Below are positions 24,024 through 32,162 of a stretch of DNA of 64,000 bases, in pieces. The stretch is from RGZA01 sp041917755 (GTDB taxonomy: Bacteria > Pseudomonadota > Alphaproteobacteria > UBA9219 > RGZA01). Below the pieces are notes generated by a model, which saw nothing but the letters and a program-made list of their open reading frames with translations, did no database searches and had not been told where the DNA came from. The stretch spans positions 181,621 through 245,620 of the forward strand of contig JAYRWY010000006.1 of assembly GCA_041917755.1 (NCBI GenBank), read 5' to 3'. Position 1 is the first letter of the stretch. Each line of letters begins with the position of its first letter. The position numbers and the translations under genes are program-made.

Positions 24024-25205
24024 ATGTCGACCGGACCTTCCGCCGCCCCTGCTTCACCTGCTGCCTCAAGCATAAGCCCAGGAACACCCGCCGAGATTTT
24101 GGCCGATGCCAAACGCGAACTTGCAACCGCATTAAAGGCTGAACAAGACAATGCAGATTTCATATCTGCAAATGAAGCTAATATCTCAGGGCTTGAGGGT
24201 GATGTTGCTGCAGCACAAGCTATCATTGCATCAAAGGCGCCGGTTGCCAATAAGCGTGCAGAGCTTGCACGACTTGCTAGAGAAGCCGCTGATAAAAAAG
24301 CCAGAGCAACCGATGCAGCACAACTTGCTGATGCAGAAGCAGTTCGTAAGGATTTTATTGCCAAACGTCAAGCACACCGTAATGACCCGACCGAGCAAGC
24401 AGATGCCGTAGCATTACTTCAAGCACTGAGAAAAAAATCTGCCGCTGAAGCAAAACTGAGAGCCATCCGTGATGCACAAACCCAGGCAGCGGATTTACAA
24501 AGACACGTATTAGAAAAACTCGCCCAAGTGCAGCAACTTTCGGGACAAGCACCTGTTAATGTCACCCCTGTTACGGATGGGTTTGGCGCACGTGGTAATT
24601 TCACCAAAGATGAACAAGCCGCGATCATCAAAATTTTTGAAAAAAATTTGAAGACCACCGAAGCATGGGGCAGTGATTTTACCTATAGCAACCCAGCACC
24701 CACTGCGCAGCAAATCATCTTCCATAACGGCAAAACCGGCAGCGATTTACAGAGTGTCACGGTGAACCCCACGCTAATCAGCATTGATGGCAAGATGGAT
24801 GATAAAGCCATTCAAGCAGCATTACTGGCCGCAGATTTATTGTGGAAGGACAGAGGCGGTATCCAAATCAAAACCAGATTCATGGAACGTAAGTTGAAGC
24901 GCCGCATCATTGCGAATGCCGAATTTTTAAAGCAACGCGGATTAATCAAAAGCTACAAGGCCAACACACTGTTTGGTATCATTGGCGAGGGCTTTGATAA
25001 CGCCAAGAAAGAAGTGGCTGCACCGATAGTTGCACCAAGTAAGAGCTGGATCTTTGGAAAAAACCCGTTTGCAGTACACAAACATGCAGCAGAGTGCATT
25101 GCCAATGGTTTGGATAGCCGCATGACACGCAGACAACGCAGAGATAAGCTTAATGACCGGAAGATGTCGTTGCGACAAGCGACACCGGCAGCAGCAACGC
25201 CATAA
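24024..25205 (+). CDS. Orphan coiled-coil protein, possible LPD7-like C-terminal region
   Basis: The 393-residue product is not recognised. Residues 1-25 are Ser/Ala/Pro-rich and disordered. About 25-170 is an Ala/Lys/Glu-rich coiled coil (AEILADAKRELATALKAEQD, LARLAREAADKKARATDAAQ). About 195-330 looks globular, with LISIDGKMDDKAIQAALLAA followed by an aromatic/basic helix. That order faintly resembles LPD7-type domains of mobile-element polyvalent proteins. The C-terminus is strongly basic (RMTRRQRRDKLNDRKM). There is no signal peptide or membrane segment. AGGA lies six bases before the ATG. The gene stands alone between rnpB and its own terminator. Confidence 0.75.
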   Translation: MSTGPSAAPASPAASSISPGTPAEILADAKRELATALKAEQDNADFISANEANISGLEGDVAAAQAIIASKAPVANKRAELARLAREAADKKARATDAAQLADAEAVRKDFIAKRQAHRNDPTEQADAVALLQALRKKSAAEAKLRAIRDAQTQAADLQRHVLEKLAQVQQLSGQAPVNVTPVTDGFGARGNFTKDEQAAIIKIFEKNLKTTEAWGSDFTYSNPAPTAQQIIFHNGKTGSDLQSVTVNPTLISIDGKMDDKAIQAALLAADLLWKDRGGIQIKTRFMERKLKRRIIANAEFLKQRGLIKSYKANTLFGIIGEGFDNAKKEVAAPIVAPSKSWIFGKNPFAVHKHAAECIANGLDSRMTRRQRRDKLNDRKMSLRQATPAAATP

Positions 25206-25232
25206 CCCATTCTATTGTGATTTTAGAGATTG

Positions 25233-25265
25233 AACGCCGCCAATGTTTTGGTGGCGTTTCTTTTT
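25233..25265 (+). terminator. Rho-independent terminator after the orphan coiled-coil gene
   Basis: AACGCCGCC (25233-25241) pairs with GGTGGCGTT (25250-25258) with one wobble pair, followed by TCTTTTTG. It separates the orphan gene from the dcw cluster. Confidence 0.8.
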
Positions 25266-25398
25266 GACTGAAAACGAGAACAAACTAAGAACATAAAATC
25301 CTTTAGAATCAGTTGTTTATTTGGTTAAAACAGCAAAATACCTGTTGATAACCCATCAAATTCCATGCTATACCATAAAGACCCAGAAACGATCCAAC

Positions 25399-25407
25399 TT
25401 ATCCACA
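25399..25407 (+). promoter_or_regulatory. DnaA-box match upstream of mraZ
   Basis: TTATCCACA is a perfect strong DnaA-box sequence 59-67 bases before the mraZ start, within the likely promoter of the dcw cluster. Confidence 0.45.
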
Positions 25408-25434
25408 GAGTTATTCGGTTCTACTGCATAATAA

Positions 25435-25449
25435 TTAAGCAAAATTTAA
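25435..25449 (+). promoter_or_regulatory. CtrA-like box upstream of mraZ
   Basis: TTAA-GCAAAAT-TTAA has the exact TTAA-N7-TTAA architecture bound by the alphaproteobacterial cell-cycle regulator CtrA. It ends 16 bases before the mraZ ATG. The surrounding DNA is AT-rich, so chance cannot be excluded. Confidence 0.45.
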
Positions 25450-25465
25450 ACGCAACCGCTCTGAT

Positions 25466-25948
25466 ATGTCCCTATTCCTGTCAACCACTACGAATAAAGT
25501 CGATAAGAAGGGCCGCGTATCGGTTCCATCGTCTTTTCGTGCGGCGCTAGGTGACGATGTTCATCAGGGAATTGTGGTATTTCGTTCCTTGCAGGTAGAT
25601 GCCCTTGATGCGTGCTCCCTGAAACATCTGGATATTCTGTCCCAGTCGCTTGAACGCCTGTCCCTTACCCCTGAAATGTATGAACTGATTGAAACGACGA
25701 TTTTCGGCGGTTCAGTGCAATTACCGATTGATGCAGATGGCCGCATTATTCTGCCTGAACATTTCATGCAGGCTGTTGGCATTGAAGAAGAAGCCGCCTT
25801 TGTTGGCCGCCGCCGTACCTTCCAAATTTGGAACCCAGCCACATTCAAGGCCTATGAAACACGCGCCCGCGATGCCGTGCGTTCCCACAACATTTCGCTG
25901 AGCAAGATTATTGCCGATGCGTCAGCTCTCCACGGAGAAGGCCAATGA
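25466..25948 (+). CDS. mraZ: Transcriptional regulator MraZ
   Basis: MraZ is a ring-forming AbrB-like DNA-binding protein that opens the division and cell-wall cluster and controls its own operon. The 160-residue protein has the two SpoVT-AbrB repeats: NKVDKKGRVSVPSSFRAAL at the N-terminus and LPIDADGRIILPEHFMQAVG in the second half. The TGGG-type repeats bound by MraZ in other bacteria are not apparent upstream. No clear SD precedes ATG 25466. The stop overlaps the rsmH start by four bases. Confidence 0.96.
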   Translation: MSLFLSTTTNKVDKKGRVSVPSSFRAALGDDVHQGIVVFRSLQVDALDACSLKHLDILSQSLERLSLTPEMYELIETTIFGGSVQLPIDADGRIILPEHFMQAVGIEEEAAFVGRRRTFQIWNPATFKAYETRARDAVRSHNISLSKIIADASALHGEGQ

Positions 25949-26943
25949 GTTTTAGCCATATCCCCGTGATGCTGAAGGAAGTATTGCAATGGTTGAAGCC
26001 AAAAGCAGGCGGCGTGTATGTGGATGGCACATTTGGCCGCGGTGGATATACCAAGGGTATTTTAGAAACCGCAGGCACCAAGGTGGTTGGCATTGATAGA
26101 GATGCCCAAGCGATTGCCGCAGGTCATGAATTGCAAAAAGACTATGCTGGCCGCCTCGACATGGTGCCGGGCCGTTTTGGCGATATGGACAGCCTTTTGG
26201 CTGAAAAAGGCATTAAGGGCGTTGACGGTGTGGTACTCGATATCGGTGTGTCCTCCCCCCAATTTGATGATGCGGAACGTGGTTTTTCCTTCCGTCATGA
26301 TGGTCCGCTCGATATGCGCATGGGCCAAGACGGCGAAAGCGCAGCAGATGCGGTTAACAACCTCGCTGAAAAAGATTTAGCCGATATCGTGTTCAATTTT
26401 GGTGAAGAACGCTTTGCCCGCCGCGTAGCCAAGGCGATTGTCGAAGCGCGTATGGAAAAGCCGATTACCCGCACCCATCAATTGGCGACCATTATCCGTG
26501 CCGTGGTGCCCTATGCCAAGGATGGCATTGACCCCGCCACACGCAGCTTCCAAGCCCTGCGCATCTATGTAAACCAAGAATTAGACCAACTGAGCAGCGG
26601 CCTATCGGCAGCCGAGAAGATATTGAACAAAGGCGGCATGTTGGTGGTGGTTTCATTCCATTCCATTGAAGACCGTATTGTTAAAAACTTCATGCGTGAG
26701 CGCAGCAGCGGCGCCTTTAACGTATCGCGCCATATGCCGATGCCAGTGAATGAATCAAAGCCTGGCTTGCGCATTATGACCGCCAAGCCGATTAGCCCGA
26801 GCATTGAAGAAATTTCCCGCAACCCACGCGCATCATCTGCGCGGCTACGTGCGGCTGAAAAAATTGCTGATGCAGCAAAAACGGAATCACAAAACGGAAT
26901 CATTTGTGAGGACTCTGAAGCCTCTGAGACAAAGGGAGTATGA
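25945..26943 (+). CDS. rsmH: 16S rRNA (cytosine-1402 N4)-methyltransferase
   Basis: RsmH (formerly MraW) uses SAM to methylate N4 of C1402 in the ribosomal P site. The 332-residue protein shows HIPVMLKEVL at the N-terminus, the SAM loop DGTFGRGGYTKGIL, the DIGVSSPQFDDAERGFSF motif and RSFQALRIYVNQEL. The C-terminal SFHSIEDRIVKNF is also diagnostic. It overlaps mraZ by four bases (ATGA) and the potential ftsL start likewise. Confidence 0.97.
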   Translation: MSFSHIPVMLKEVLQWLKPKAGGVYVDGTFGRGGYTKGILETAGTKVVGIDRDAQAIAAGHELQKDYAGRLDMVPGRFGDMDSLLAEKGIKGVDGVVLDIGVSSPQFDDAERGFSFRHDGPLDMRMGQDGESAADAVNNLAEKDLADIVFNFGEERFARRVAKAIVEARMEKPITRTHQLATIIRAVVPYAKDGIDPATRSFQALRIYVNQELDQLSSGLSAAEKILNKGGMLVVVSFHSIEDRIVKNFMRERSSGAFNVSRHMPMPVNESKPGLRIMTAKPISPSIEEISRNPRASSARLRAAEKIADAAKTESQNGIICEDSEASETKGV

Positions 26944-26945
26944 TT

Positions 26946-27506
26946 ATGATGGTTATACGCGATGCGATAAAGAGAAACGCCAAACCGACCAGCTGCCTTT
27001 CGGTGCTGCTCGTGTGGGTGTGCATCATGATCCCTGTCAGCGCGATGCTGTACAGCACCAGTGCCGCGGTACGTGAAAAAGAAAACGAACTTGCTGCCAT
27101 TCACGCACAAATCTCATCGGAAAAAGACAGCCTTCGCGTGCTGCACGCAGAATGGGCTTATTTAAACCAACCCCAACGTCTGGCCGCACGCGCACAGCGC
27201 TATTTGATAGCCAAGAAAGCTGCTGCACCTGTTCAAGTGATGAATGAATATCAAATGTCATCCAAACTTGCTTACCGCCAAATGGCACCAGCCGTACTTG
27301 CCACCAATGTACAAATTCAACCATCGCCACGCGATACCACTCCGCGTTTACTTGCTAAGCCAATCGTGTTTGATGACCATGCGCTGGCCGCACTACAAAG
27401 CCAGGAAGAAGCCAAGCTTCCTTCAGCTGTAACATGGTCACAAAAAGTGGTTAGTGCATTCGGCTTTGGCAGCGGCACACAAAATAAGACCCGCTCGGCA
27501 CCATGA
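26946..27506 (+). CDS. ftsL: Cell division protein FtsL
   Basis: The protein has 186 residues with a short cytoplasmic basic stretch, one membrane segment (about residues 17-37, SCLSVLLVWVCIMIPVSAML) and a periplasmic coiled coil (about 42-85, VREKENELAAIHAQISSEKD). The conserved AEWAYLNQPQRL motif of alphaproteobacterial FtsL follows. FtsL joins FtsB and FtsQ and activates the FtsW-FtsI synthase. ATG 26946 is preferred as AGGGAG lies seven bases upstream; ATG 26940 overlaps rsmH. The extended C-terminal tail (about 100 residues) is Pro/Gln-rich and likely flexible. Confidence 0.88.
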   Translation: MMVIRDAIKRNAKPTSCLSVLLVWVCIMIPVSAMLYSTSAAVREKENELAAIHAQISSEKDSLRVLHAEWAYLNQPQRLAARAQRYLIAKKAAAPVQVMNEYQMSSKLAYRQMAPAVLATNVQIQPSPRDTTPRLLAKPIVFDDHALAALQSQEEAKLPSAVTWSQKVVSAFGFGSGTQNKTRSAP

Positions 27507-29287
27507 GTTGGTTTGGAAGTTTCTTTGGCAACAGCTCGGATTCTTCCAGTTCATCACCCAGACCCTCTTCGCGCGCATCCTCCCCTTCAAGCTATCCCGG
27601 TATTGGCGCGGGGTGGAATACTCCCCATGGCCGCAACCTAGCTGCGGCCCTCCCCGCGCTTGAAAAAGCACGTGGCCGATTGGTGATTGTGGGCGGGTTC
27701 TTCCTTATTCTTTACCTATATGTTGTGTACGGCCTGTTCGACACGATGATTTTCAATACCGATGTCGACTTAAAAGCCGGACAAGTCGCACAGGTAACCG
27801 CAGCGCCCATGCGCGGGGATATTGTAGACCGCAACGGCGAATTATTGGCGACGTCATTGCAGATGGCATCCCTTGTTGCTGACCCCGCACTTGTGATTGA
27901 TGCGAATGAGCTGATTAAAAAACTGAAAACAGTTTTTCCGGATTTGAATGGTCCTGACATCTTAAAAGACCTCAATAGCAAAAAACGTTTTATCTGGATA
28001 CGGCGCAACCTTTCCCCAAAACAGCAAGACGCCGTGAATGCATTGGGACTGCCCGGTTTGTCATTCGAGCCGGAAGAACGGCGCATTTACCCGAAAGGTT
28101 CACTGACTGCACACATCATCGGGTATAATAGTGTTGACCATACCGGTATTGCCGGGCTTGAAAAAACATTTGATGAAGCGTTGAAGAAAAACTCCAAGCC
28201 ATTGCAGCTGGCGCTGGATATTCGGTTGCAAGGAATTTTGCGCGATGCACTTGCGGAAGGTATCCGTAATTTCAGCGCGGTGGGTGGTGCGGGCGTTATT
28301 ATGGATGCGCGCAATGGCGAGATATTATCCATGGTATCGCTGCCCGACTTTGACCCTAATGATATCGGCAAATCCAGCGATAATCAGCGGTTTAACCGCG
28401 CCAGCCTTGGCATATATGAAATGGGGTCTACGTTTAAAACCTTTACCCTGGCCCAAGCATTGGATCGCGGTGCCATCAGCATCTCCAGCAGTTTTGATTG
28501 CACCCATCCCATTTCGATTGGCCGTTTTAAAATCAACGACTTCCATCCGATGCATCGTTGGTTGAATGTGCCGGAAATTTTCCTGCATTCTTCCAATATT
28601 GGCGCGGTACAAATCATCGAAAAAGTTGGAATATCCGCCCAGCGCGAATTCTTGGGCAAGCTTGGCTTGCTTAAACAAGTGCCATTAGAAATTCCCGAAG
28701 TGGGCAGACCCATGATCCCCGCTGATTGGCAGGAGATCAGCATGATGACGGTTTCCTATGGTCACGGTATTTCGGTGAATGCCGTGCAATTGGTGAGCGC
28801 TGCGGCAAGTGTTCTTAATGGCGGGACGTTAGTGACCCCCACCCTTGTCAAACGCGATCCATCTGTGCAAATGCCGGTGACAAGAGTGATATCGGAGCGT
28901 GCATCAGAAGTGATGCGTCAGCTGTTCCGCGTAGTGGTTACCGCCGGCACGGGTAAGTCTGCAAATGTGCCAGGCTATGTAGTTGGCGGAAAAACCGGTA
29001 CGGCTGATAAGCAATCGGGCAAGGGATATAAGAAGGATGCGCGTCTATCATCGTTTTTATCGGCTTTTCCGATGAATGACCCGAAGTATGTTGTATTTAT
29101 TATGATTGATGAACCCAAAGGCACCAAGGAAAGCTATGGTTTTGCAACCGGCGGATGGGTGGCGGCACCTACTGTGGGACGAGTCATTGCCCAAATTGCA
29201 CCCTTGCTAGGGATTGCCCCCGTAGATGATAATGACCCAAGCATCACGGAAAAACTTCGCCTGCCGGTATCGGTAAAGGGCGAGTAA
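27503..29287 (+). CDS. ftsI: Septal peptidoglycan transpeptidase FtsI (PBP3)
   Basis: FtsI is the class B penicillin-binding protein that crosslinks septal peptidoglycan with FtsW. The 594-residue protein has a Ser-rich cytoplasmic tail of about 55 residues, one membrane segment (about 59-79), and a pedestal domain (RGDIVDRNGELLATSL). The transpeptidase domain has S309-TFK, the SSN motif (LHSSNIGAVQI) and K497-TGT. The long Ser/Pro/Arg-rich N-terminus is unusual compared with E. coli. It overlaps ftsL by four bases. Confidence 0.96.
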   Translation: MSWFGSFFGNSSDSSSSSPRPSSRASSPSSYPGIGAGWNTPHGRNLAAALPALEKARGRLVIVGGFFLILYLYVVYGLFDTMIFNTDVDLKAGQVAQVTAAPMRGDIVDRNGELLATSLQMASLVADPALVIDANELIKKLKTVFPDLNGPDILKDLNSKKRFIWIRRNLSPKQQDAVNALGLPGLSFEPEERRIYPKGSLTAHIIGYNSVDHTGIAGLEKTFDEALKKNSKPLQLALDIRLQGILRDALAEGIRNFSAVGGAGVIMDARNGEILSMVSLPDFDPNDIGKSSDNQRFNRASLGIYEMGSTFKTFTLAQALDRGAISISSSFDCTHPISIGRFKINDFHPMHRWLNVPEIFLHSSNIGAVQIIEKVGISAQREFLGKLGLLKQVPLEIPEVGRPMIPADWQEISMMTVSYGHGISVNAVQLVSAAASVLNGGTLVTPTLVKRDPSVQMPVTRVISERASEVMRQLFRVVVTAGTGKSANVPGYVVGGKTGTADKQSGKGYKKDARLSSFLSAFPMNDPKYVVFIMIDEPKGTKESYGFATGGWVAAPTVGRVIAQIAPLLGIAPVDDNDPSITEKLRLPVSVKGE

Positions 29288-29313
29288 TTTTTAAAGTCTT
29301 TGGTCATCTGCAT

Positions 29314-30762
29314 ATGAAGTGTTCTGAACTTGCATCTCAATCTGGCTGCGTCATTACCGGCGATGACAGGGATATTTCCGGCATTAGCCAGAATTCAAAA
29401 GCGATATCGCCGGGCTTTTTATTTGCCGCCTTGAAAGGCGAAAAAGTGGATGGCCGAGATTATATTCAAAGCGCAGTGAATGCTGGCGCAGTTGCTGTGC
29501 TTGCACAAACAGGTACAGCCATTCCAAACGGCGTGACCGCCATAACGCATGATGAACCACGCAAAGCCCTTGCCCATATTGCTGCAAAATTTTACCGCGC
29601 GCAGCCCAAAACCATTGCCGCCGTAACAGGCACCAGCGGAAAAACATCTACCGTGCAATTTGTGCGGCAGTTATGGCAAATGCTGGGTCACAAAAGCGCG
29701 AGCGTGGGTACGCTTGGGATTATCGGTGATGGGATTGAGCGCTATGGCTCCCTCACAACGCCGGATAGCATTACCTTGCATCAAGATTTGGCTATGCTGG
29801 CATTGGATAAACGCATTTCGCATTTAGCGATGGAAGCATCCAGCCACGGATTAGAACAATACCGGTTAGACGGCGTAAATGTAACATTGGCAGCGTTTAC
29901 CAACCTGTCACGTGATCATCTGGATTATCATAAAACGATGGAAGCGTATTTAAACGCCAAGCTGCGCTTATTTAACGACCTTCTACCCGCCACTGGTACG
30001 GCGGTTGTGAACGCCGATATGGCGGAGTATGCACAAGTGGCAAGCGCGGTGAATAAGCGCGGCATTAAACTGATGTCATATGGTAGCGCGGCAAGTGATG
30101 TGCGTTTAGACAAACGGAGCTTTAATGCGCACGGTCAGGATTTAGAACTAACCGTCATGGGTAAAAAATACACCACGCACATCAATTTGGTTGGCGCGTT
30201 TCAAGCTGCGAATGTGCTGTGCGCCCTGTCATTGGTGATTGCGAGTGGTGAAAACCCCGCCAAGGTTGTTGCATGCCTGCCCAACCTTCAACCCGTGCGT
30301 GGACGCATGGAATGGGTTGGCGCGTATAAGGGCGGCGCGGTTTATGTTGATTACGCGCACAAGCCCGATGCATTGGAACAAGTATTACAGGCATTACGCC
30401 CGCATACACAAAACCGCCTGATTTGTGTTTTTGGATGCGGCGGTAACCGTGATGCAGGCAAGCGCCCTATTATGGGTGGCATTGCCAAAAAATTGGCGGA
30501 TGTTGTGATTGTGACCGACGATAACCCGCGGGGTGAAGATGCAGGATTGATACGCAAGGCAGTGATGGAAGGCGCGATTGGCGCCACCGAAATTGGTAAC
30601 CGCGCCGATGCCATCGCACACGCATTAAATATGATGAACGATGGCGATGTGGTGGTGATTGCGGGTAAGGGCCATGAACAAGGCCAGATTATTGGAACAC
30701 AGACCCTGCCCTTTGATGATGTGGCAGTTGCAAAGAATGTAATGAATGGAATTGCCGCATGA
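29314..30762 (+). CDS. murE: UDP-N-acetylmuramoyl-L-alanyl-D-glutamate--2,6-diaminopimelate ligase
   Basis: MurE adds meso-diaminopimelate to the peptidoglycan stem peptide in an ATP-dependent cytoplasmic step. The 482-residue protein shows the ATP loop AVTGTSGKTSTVQF, the AMEASSHGLEQYR motif with the catalytic-loop histidine, and FTNLSRDHLDYHKTMEAY. The DDNPRGEDAG motif is the DNPR signature for diaminopimelate rather than lysine, so the organism has a DAP-type wall. The stop overlaps murF by four bases. Confidence 0.97.
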   Translation: MKCSELASQSGCVITGDDRDISGISQNSKAISPGFLFAALKGEKVDGRDYIQSAVNAGAVAVLAQTGTAIPNGVTAITHDEPRKALAHIAAKFYRAQPKTIAAVTGTSGKTSTVQFVRQLWQMLGHKSASVGTLGIIGDGIERYGSLTTPDSITLHQDLAMLALDKRISHLAMEASSHGLEQYRLDGVNVTLAAFTNLSRDHLDYHKTMEAYLNAKLRLFNDLLPATGTAVVNADMAEYAQVASAVNKRGIKLMSYGSAASDVRLDKRSFNAHGQDLELTVMGKKYTTHINLVGAFQAANVLCALSLVIASGENPAKVVACLPNLQPVRGRMEWVGAYKGGAVYVDYAHKPDALEQVLQALRPHTQNRLICVFGCGGNRDAGKRPIMGGIAKKLADVVIVTDDNPRGEDAGLIRKAVMEGAIGATEIGNRADAIAHALNMMNDGDVVVIAGKGHEQGQIIGTQTLPFDDVAVAKNVMNGIAA

Positions 30763-32159
30763 GTTTATGGACCAGCCAAGAAATTGCCGCCGCCACCAAA
30801 GGCCAATGCAGCGGGTCATGGAAAGCCGAAGCCGTATCCATTGATAGCCGCACGGTGAAGGCAGGTGATTTTTTTATTGCATTGAAAGGCCCACATTTTG
30901 ACGGGCATGATTTTGTGGCATCTGCGCTTGCCAGCGGTGCCAGCGGTGCATTGGTAAGCCAAGTTCCCGCAGGCGTTGACGCTAAAAAATGCGTGATTGT
31001 ACCCGATGTATTTCAAGGCATGCATGATATAGGTATCGCGGGCCGTGCGCGAAGCCATGCAAAAATTATTGCTGTCACAGGTTCGGTTGGAAAGACCGGC
31101 CATAAGGAGGCGCTGCGCCAAGTATTATCCGCGCAAGCGCCCAGCTATGCGAATGAAGGCAGTCTTAATAACCATTGGGGCGTGCCGTTGAGCCTTTCGC
31201 GCCTGCCGCAAGATTCCAAATACGGTGTATTTGAATTGGGCATGAACCATTTGGGTGAACTTGGCCCACTATCGCGCCAAGTACGGCCGGATATTGCGCT
31301 CATTACCAATATCGCGCCGGTGCATATTGCCAATTTCAATTCATTAGATGAGATTGCCACCGCCAAATCAGAAATATTTGAGGGTGTATCTGCGGGCGGA
31401 CATGCGGTATTGAATGCCGATAGCAACTATATCGATTTTTTAAAACAACGCGCCAAACATTTTGGCATTTCAAATACTGCTACCTTCGGCAAGCACGGGC
31501 AAGACGCAAGATTAGAAGGCTTCACATTACATAGTGACACCAGCGATGTGACCGCGACCATTTTGGGCAAAAAACTGAGCTATTCGATTGGTGCGCCCGG
31601 TGAACATTGGGTTATGAATTCATTGGCGGTATTACTGACCGCGGGATTGGCTGGCGCGGATGTTGAACGTGCCGCACAAAGCATGAGCCATCTGCAACTC
31701 GCCAAGGGGCGCGGCGTTCCGCAAGTGATTTCACTGGAGAATGGCGAGTTTACGTTAATTGACGAAAGCTATAACGCCAGCCCGATTGCGGTTGAAATGG
31801 CCATTCAGGTGCTTGCCAAAAAAACTGTGCGCGGCAAACGACTGCTGGCATTAGGCGATATGCGCGAATTGGGCGAGCATTCCAACCGGCTGCATCTGGG
31901 TCTGTTGCAGCCCATTCTGGATGCTAAGATCGATAAGGTTTTTTGCTGCGGTGAGCACATGAAGCATTTGTACGATGCCCTACCCGATGCGATTCGTGGC
32001 GGCTATGCCTTTACTAGCGTTGATCTTGCCCCAATCGTTGCATCCAAGGTGCAAGTTGGGGATATCATTACCGTCAAGGGCTCGAATAGTGTTGGCATGC
32101 GTAAGGTTGTCGATGCGCTGTTAAGTCTTGATCAAACCAAAACCAAAAAAGCCGGATAG
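30759..32159 (+). CDS. murF: UDP-N-acetylmuramoyl-tripeptide--D-alanyl-D-alanine ligase
   Basis: MurF joins D-Ala-D-Ala to UDP-MurNAc-tripeptide and completes the pentapeptide precursor. The 466-residue protein has the N-terminal substrate-binding region SIDSRTVKAGDFFIALKG, the ATP loop VTGSVGKTGHKEAL, ELGMNHLGELGPLS, TNIAPVHIANFNS and the DESYNASPIAVEMAI motif. It overlaps murE by four bases and leaves three bases before mraY. Confidence 0.97.
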   Translation: MSLWTSQEIAAATKGQCSGSWKAEAVSIDSRTVKAGDFFIALKGPHFDGHDFVASALASGASGALVSQVPAGVDAKKCVIVPDVFQGMHDIGIAGRARSHAKIIAVTGSVGKTGHKEALRQVLSAQAPSYANEGSLNNHWGVPLSLSRLPQDSKYGVFELGMNHLGELGPLSRQVRPDIALITNIAPVHIANFNSLDEIATAKSEIFEGVSAGGHAVLNADSNYIDFLKQRAKHFGISNTATFGKHGQDARLEGFTLHSDTSDVTATILGKKLSYSIGAPGEHWVMNSLAVLLTAGLAGADVERAAQSMSHLQLAKGRGVPQVISLENGEFTLIDESYNASPIAVEMAIQVLAKKTVRGKRLLALGDMRELGEHSNRLHLGLLQPILDAKIDKVFCCGEHMKHLYDALPDAIRGGYAFTSVDLAPIVASKVQVGDIITVKGSNSVGMRKVVDALLSLDQTKTKKAG

Positions 32160-32162
32160 TTC

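Noticed and set aside
25341..25352. Possible further DnaA box (TGTTGATAA) upstream of mraZ
   Set aside because: Its reverse complement TTATCAACA differs from the strong consensus at a key position; not counted.
25206..25465. MraZ-binding TGGG repeats upstream of mraZ
   Set aside because: I looked for regularly spaced TGGG or CCCA repeats and found only isolated ones.
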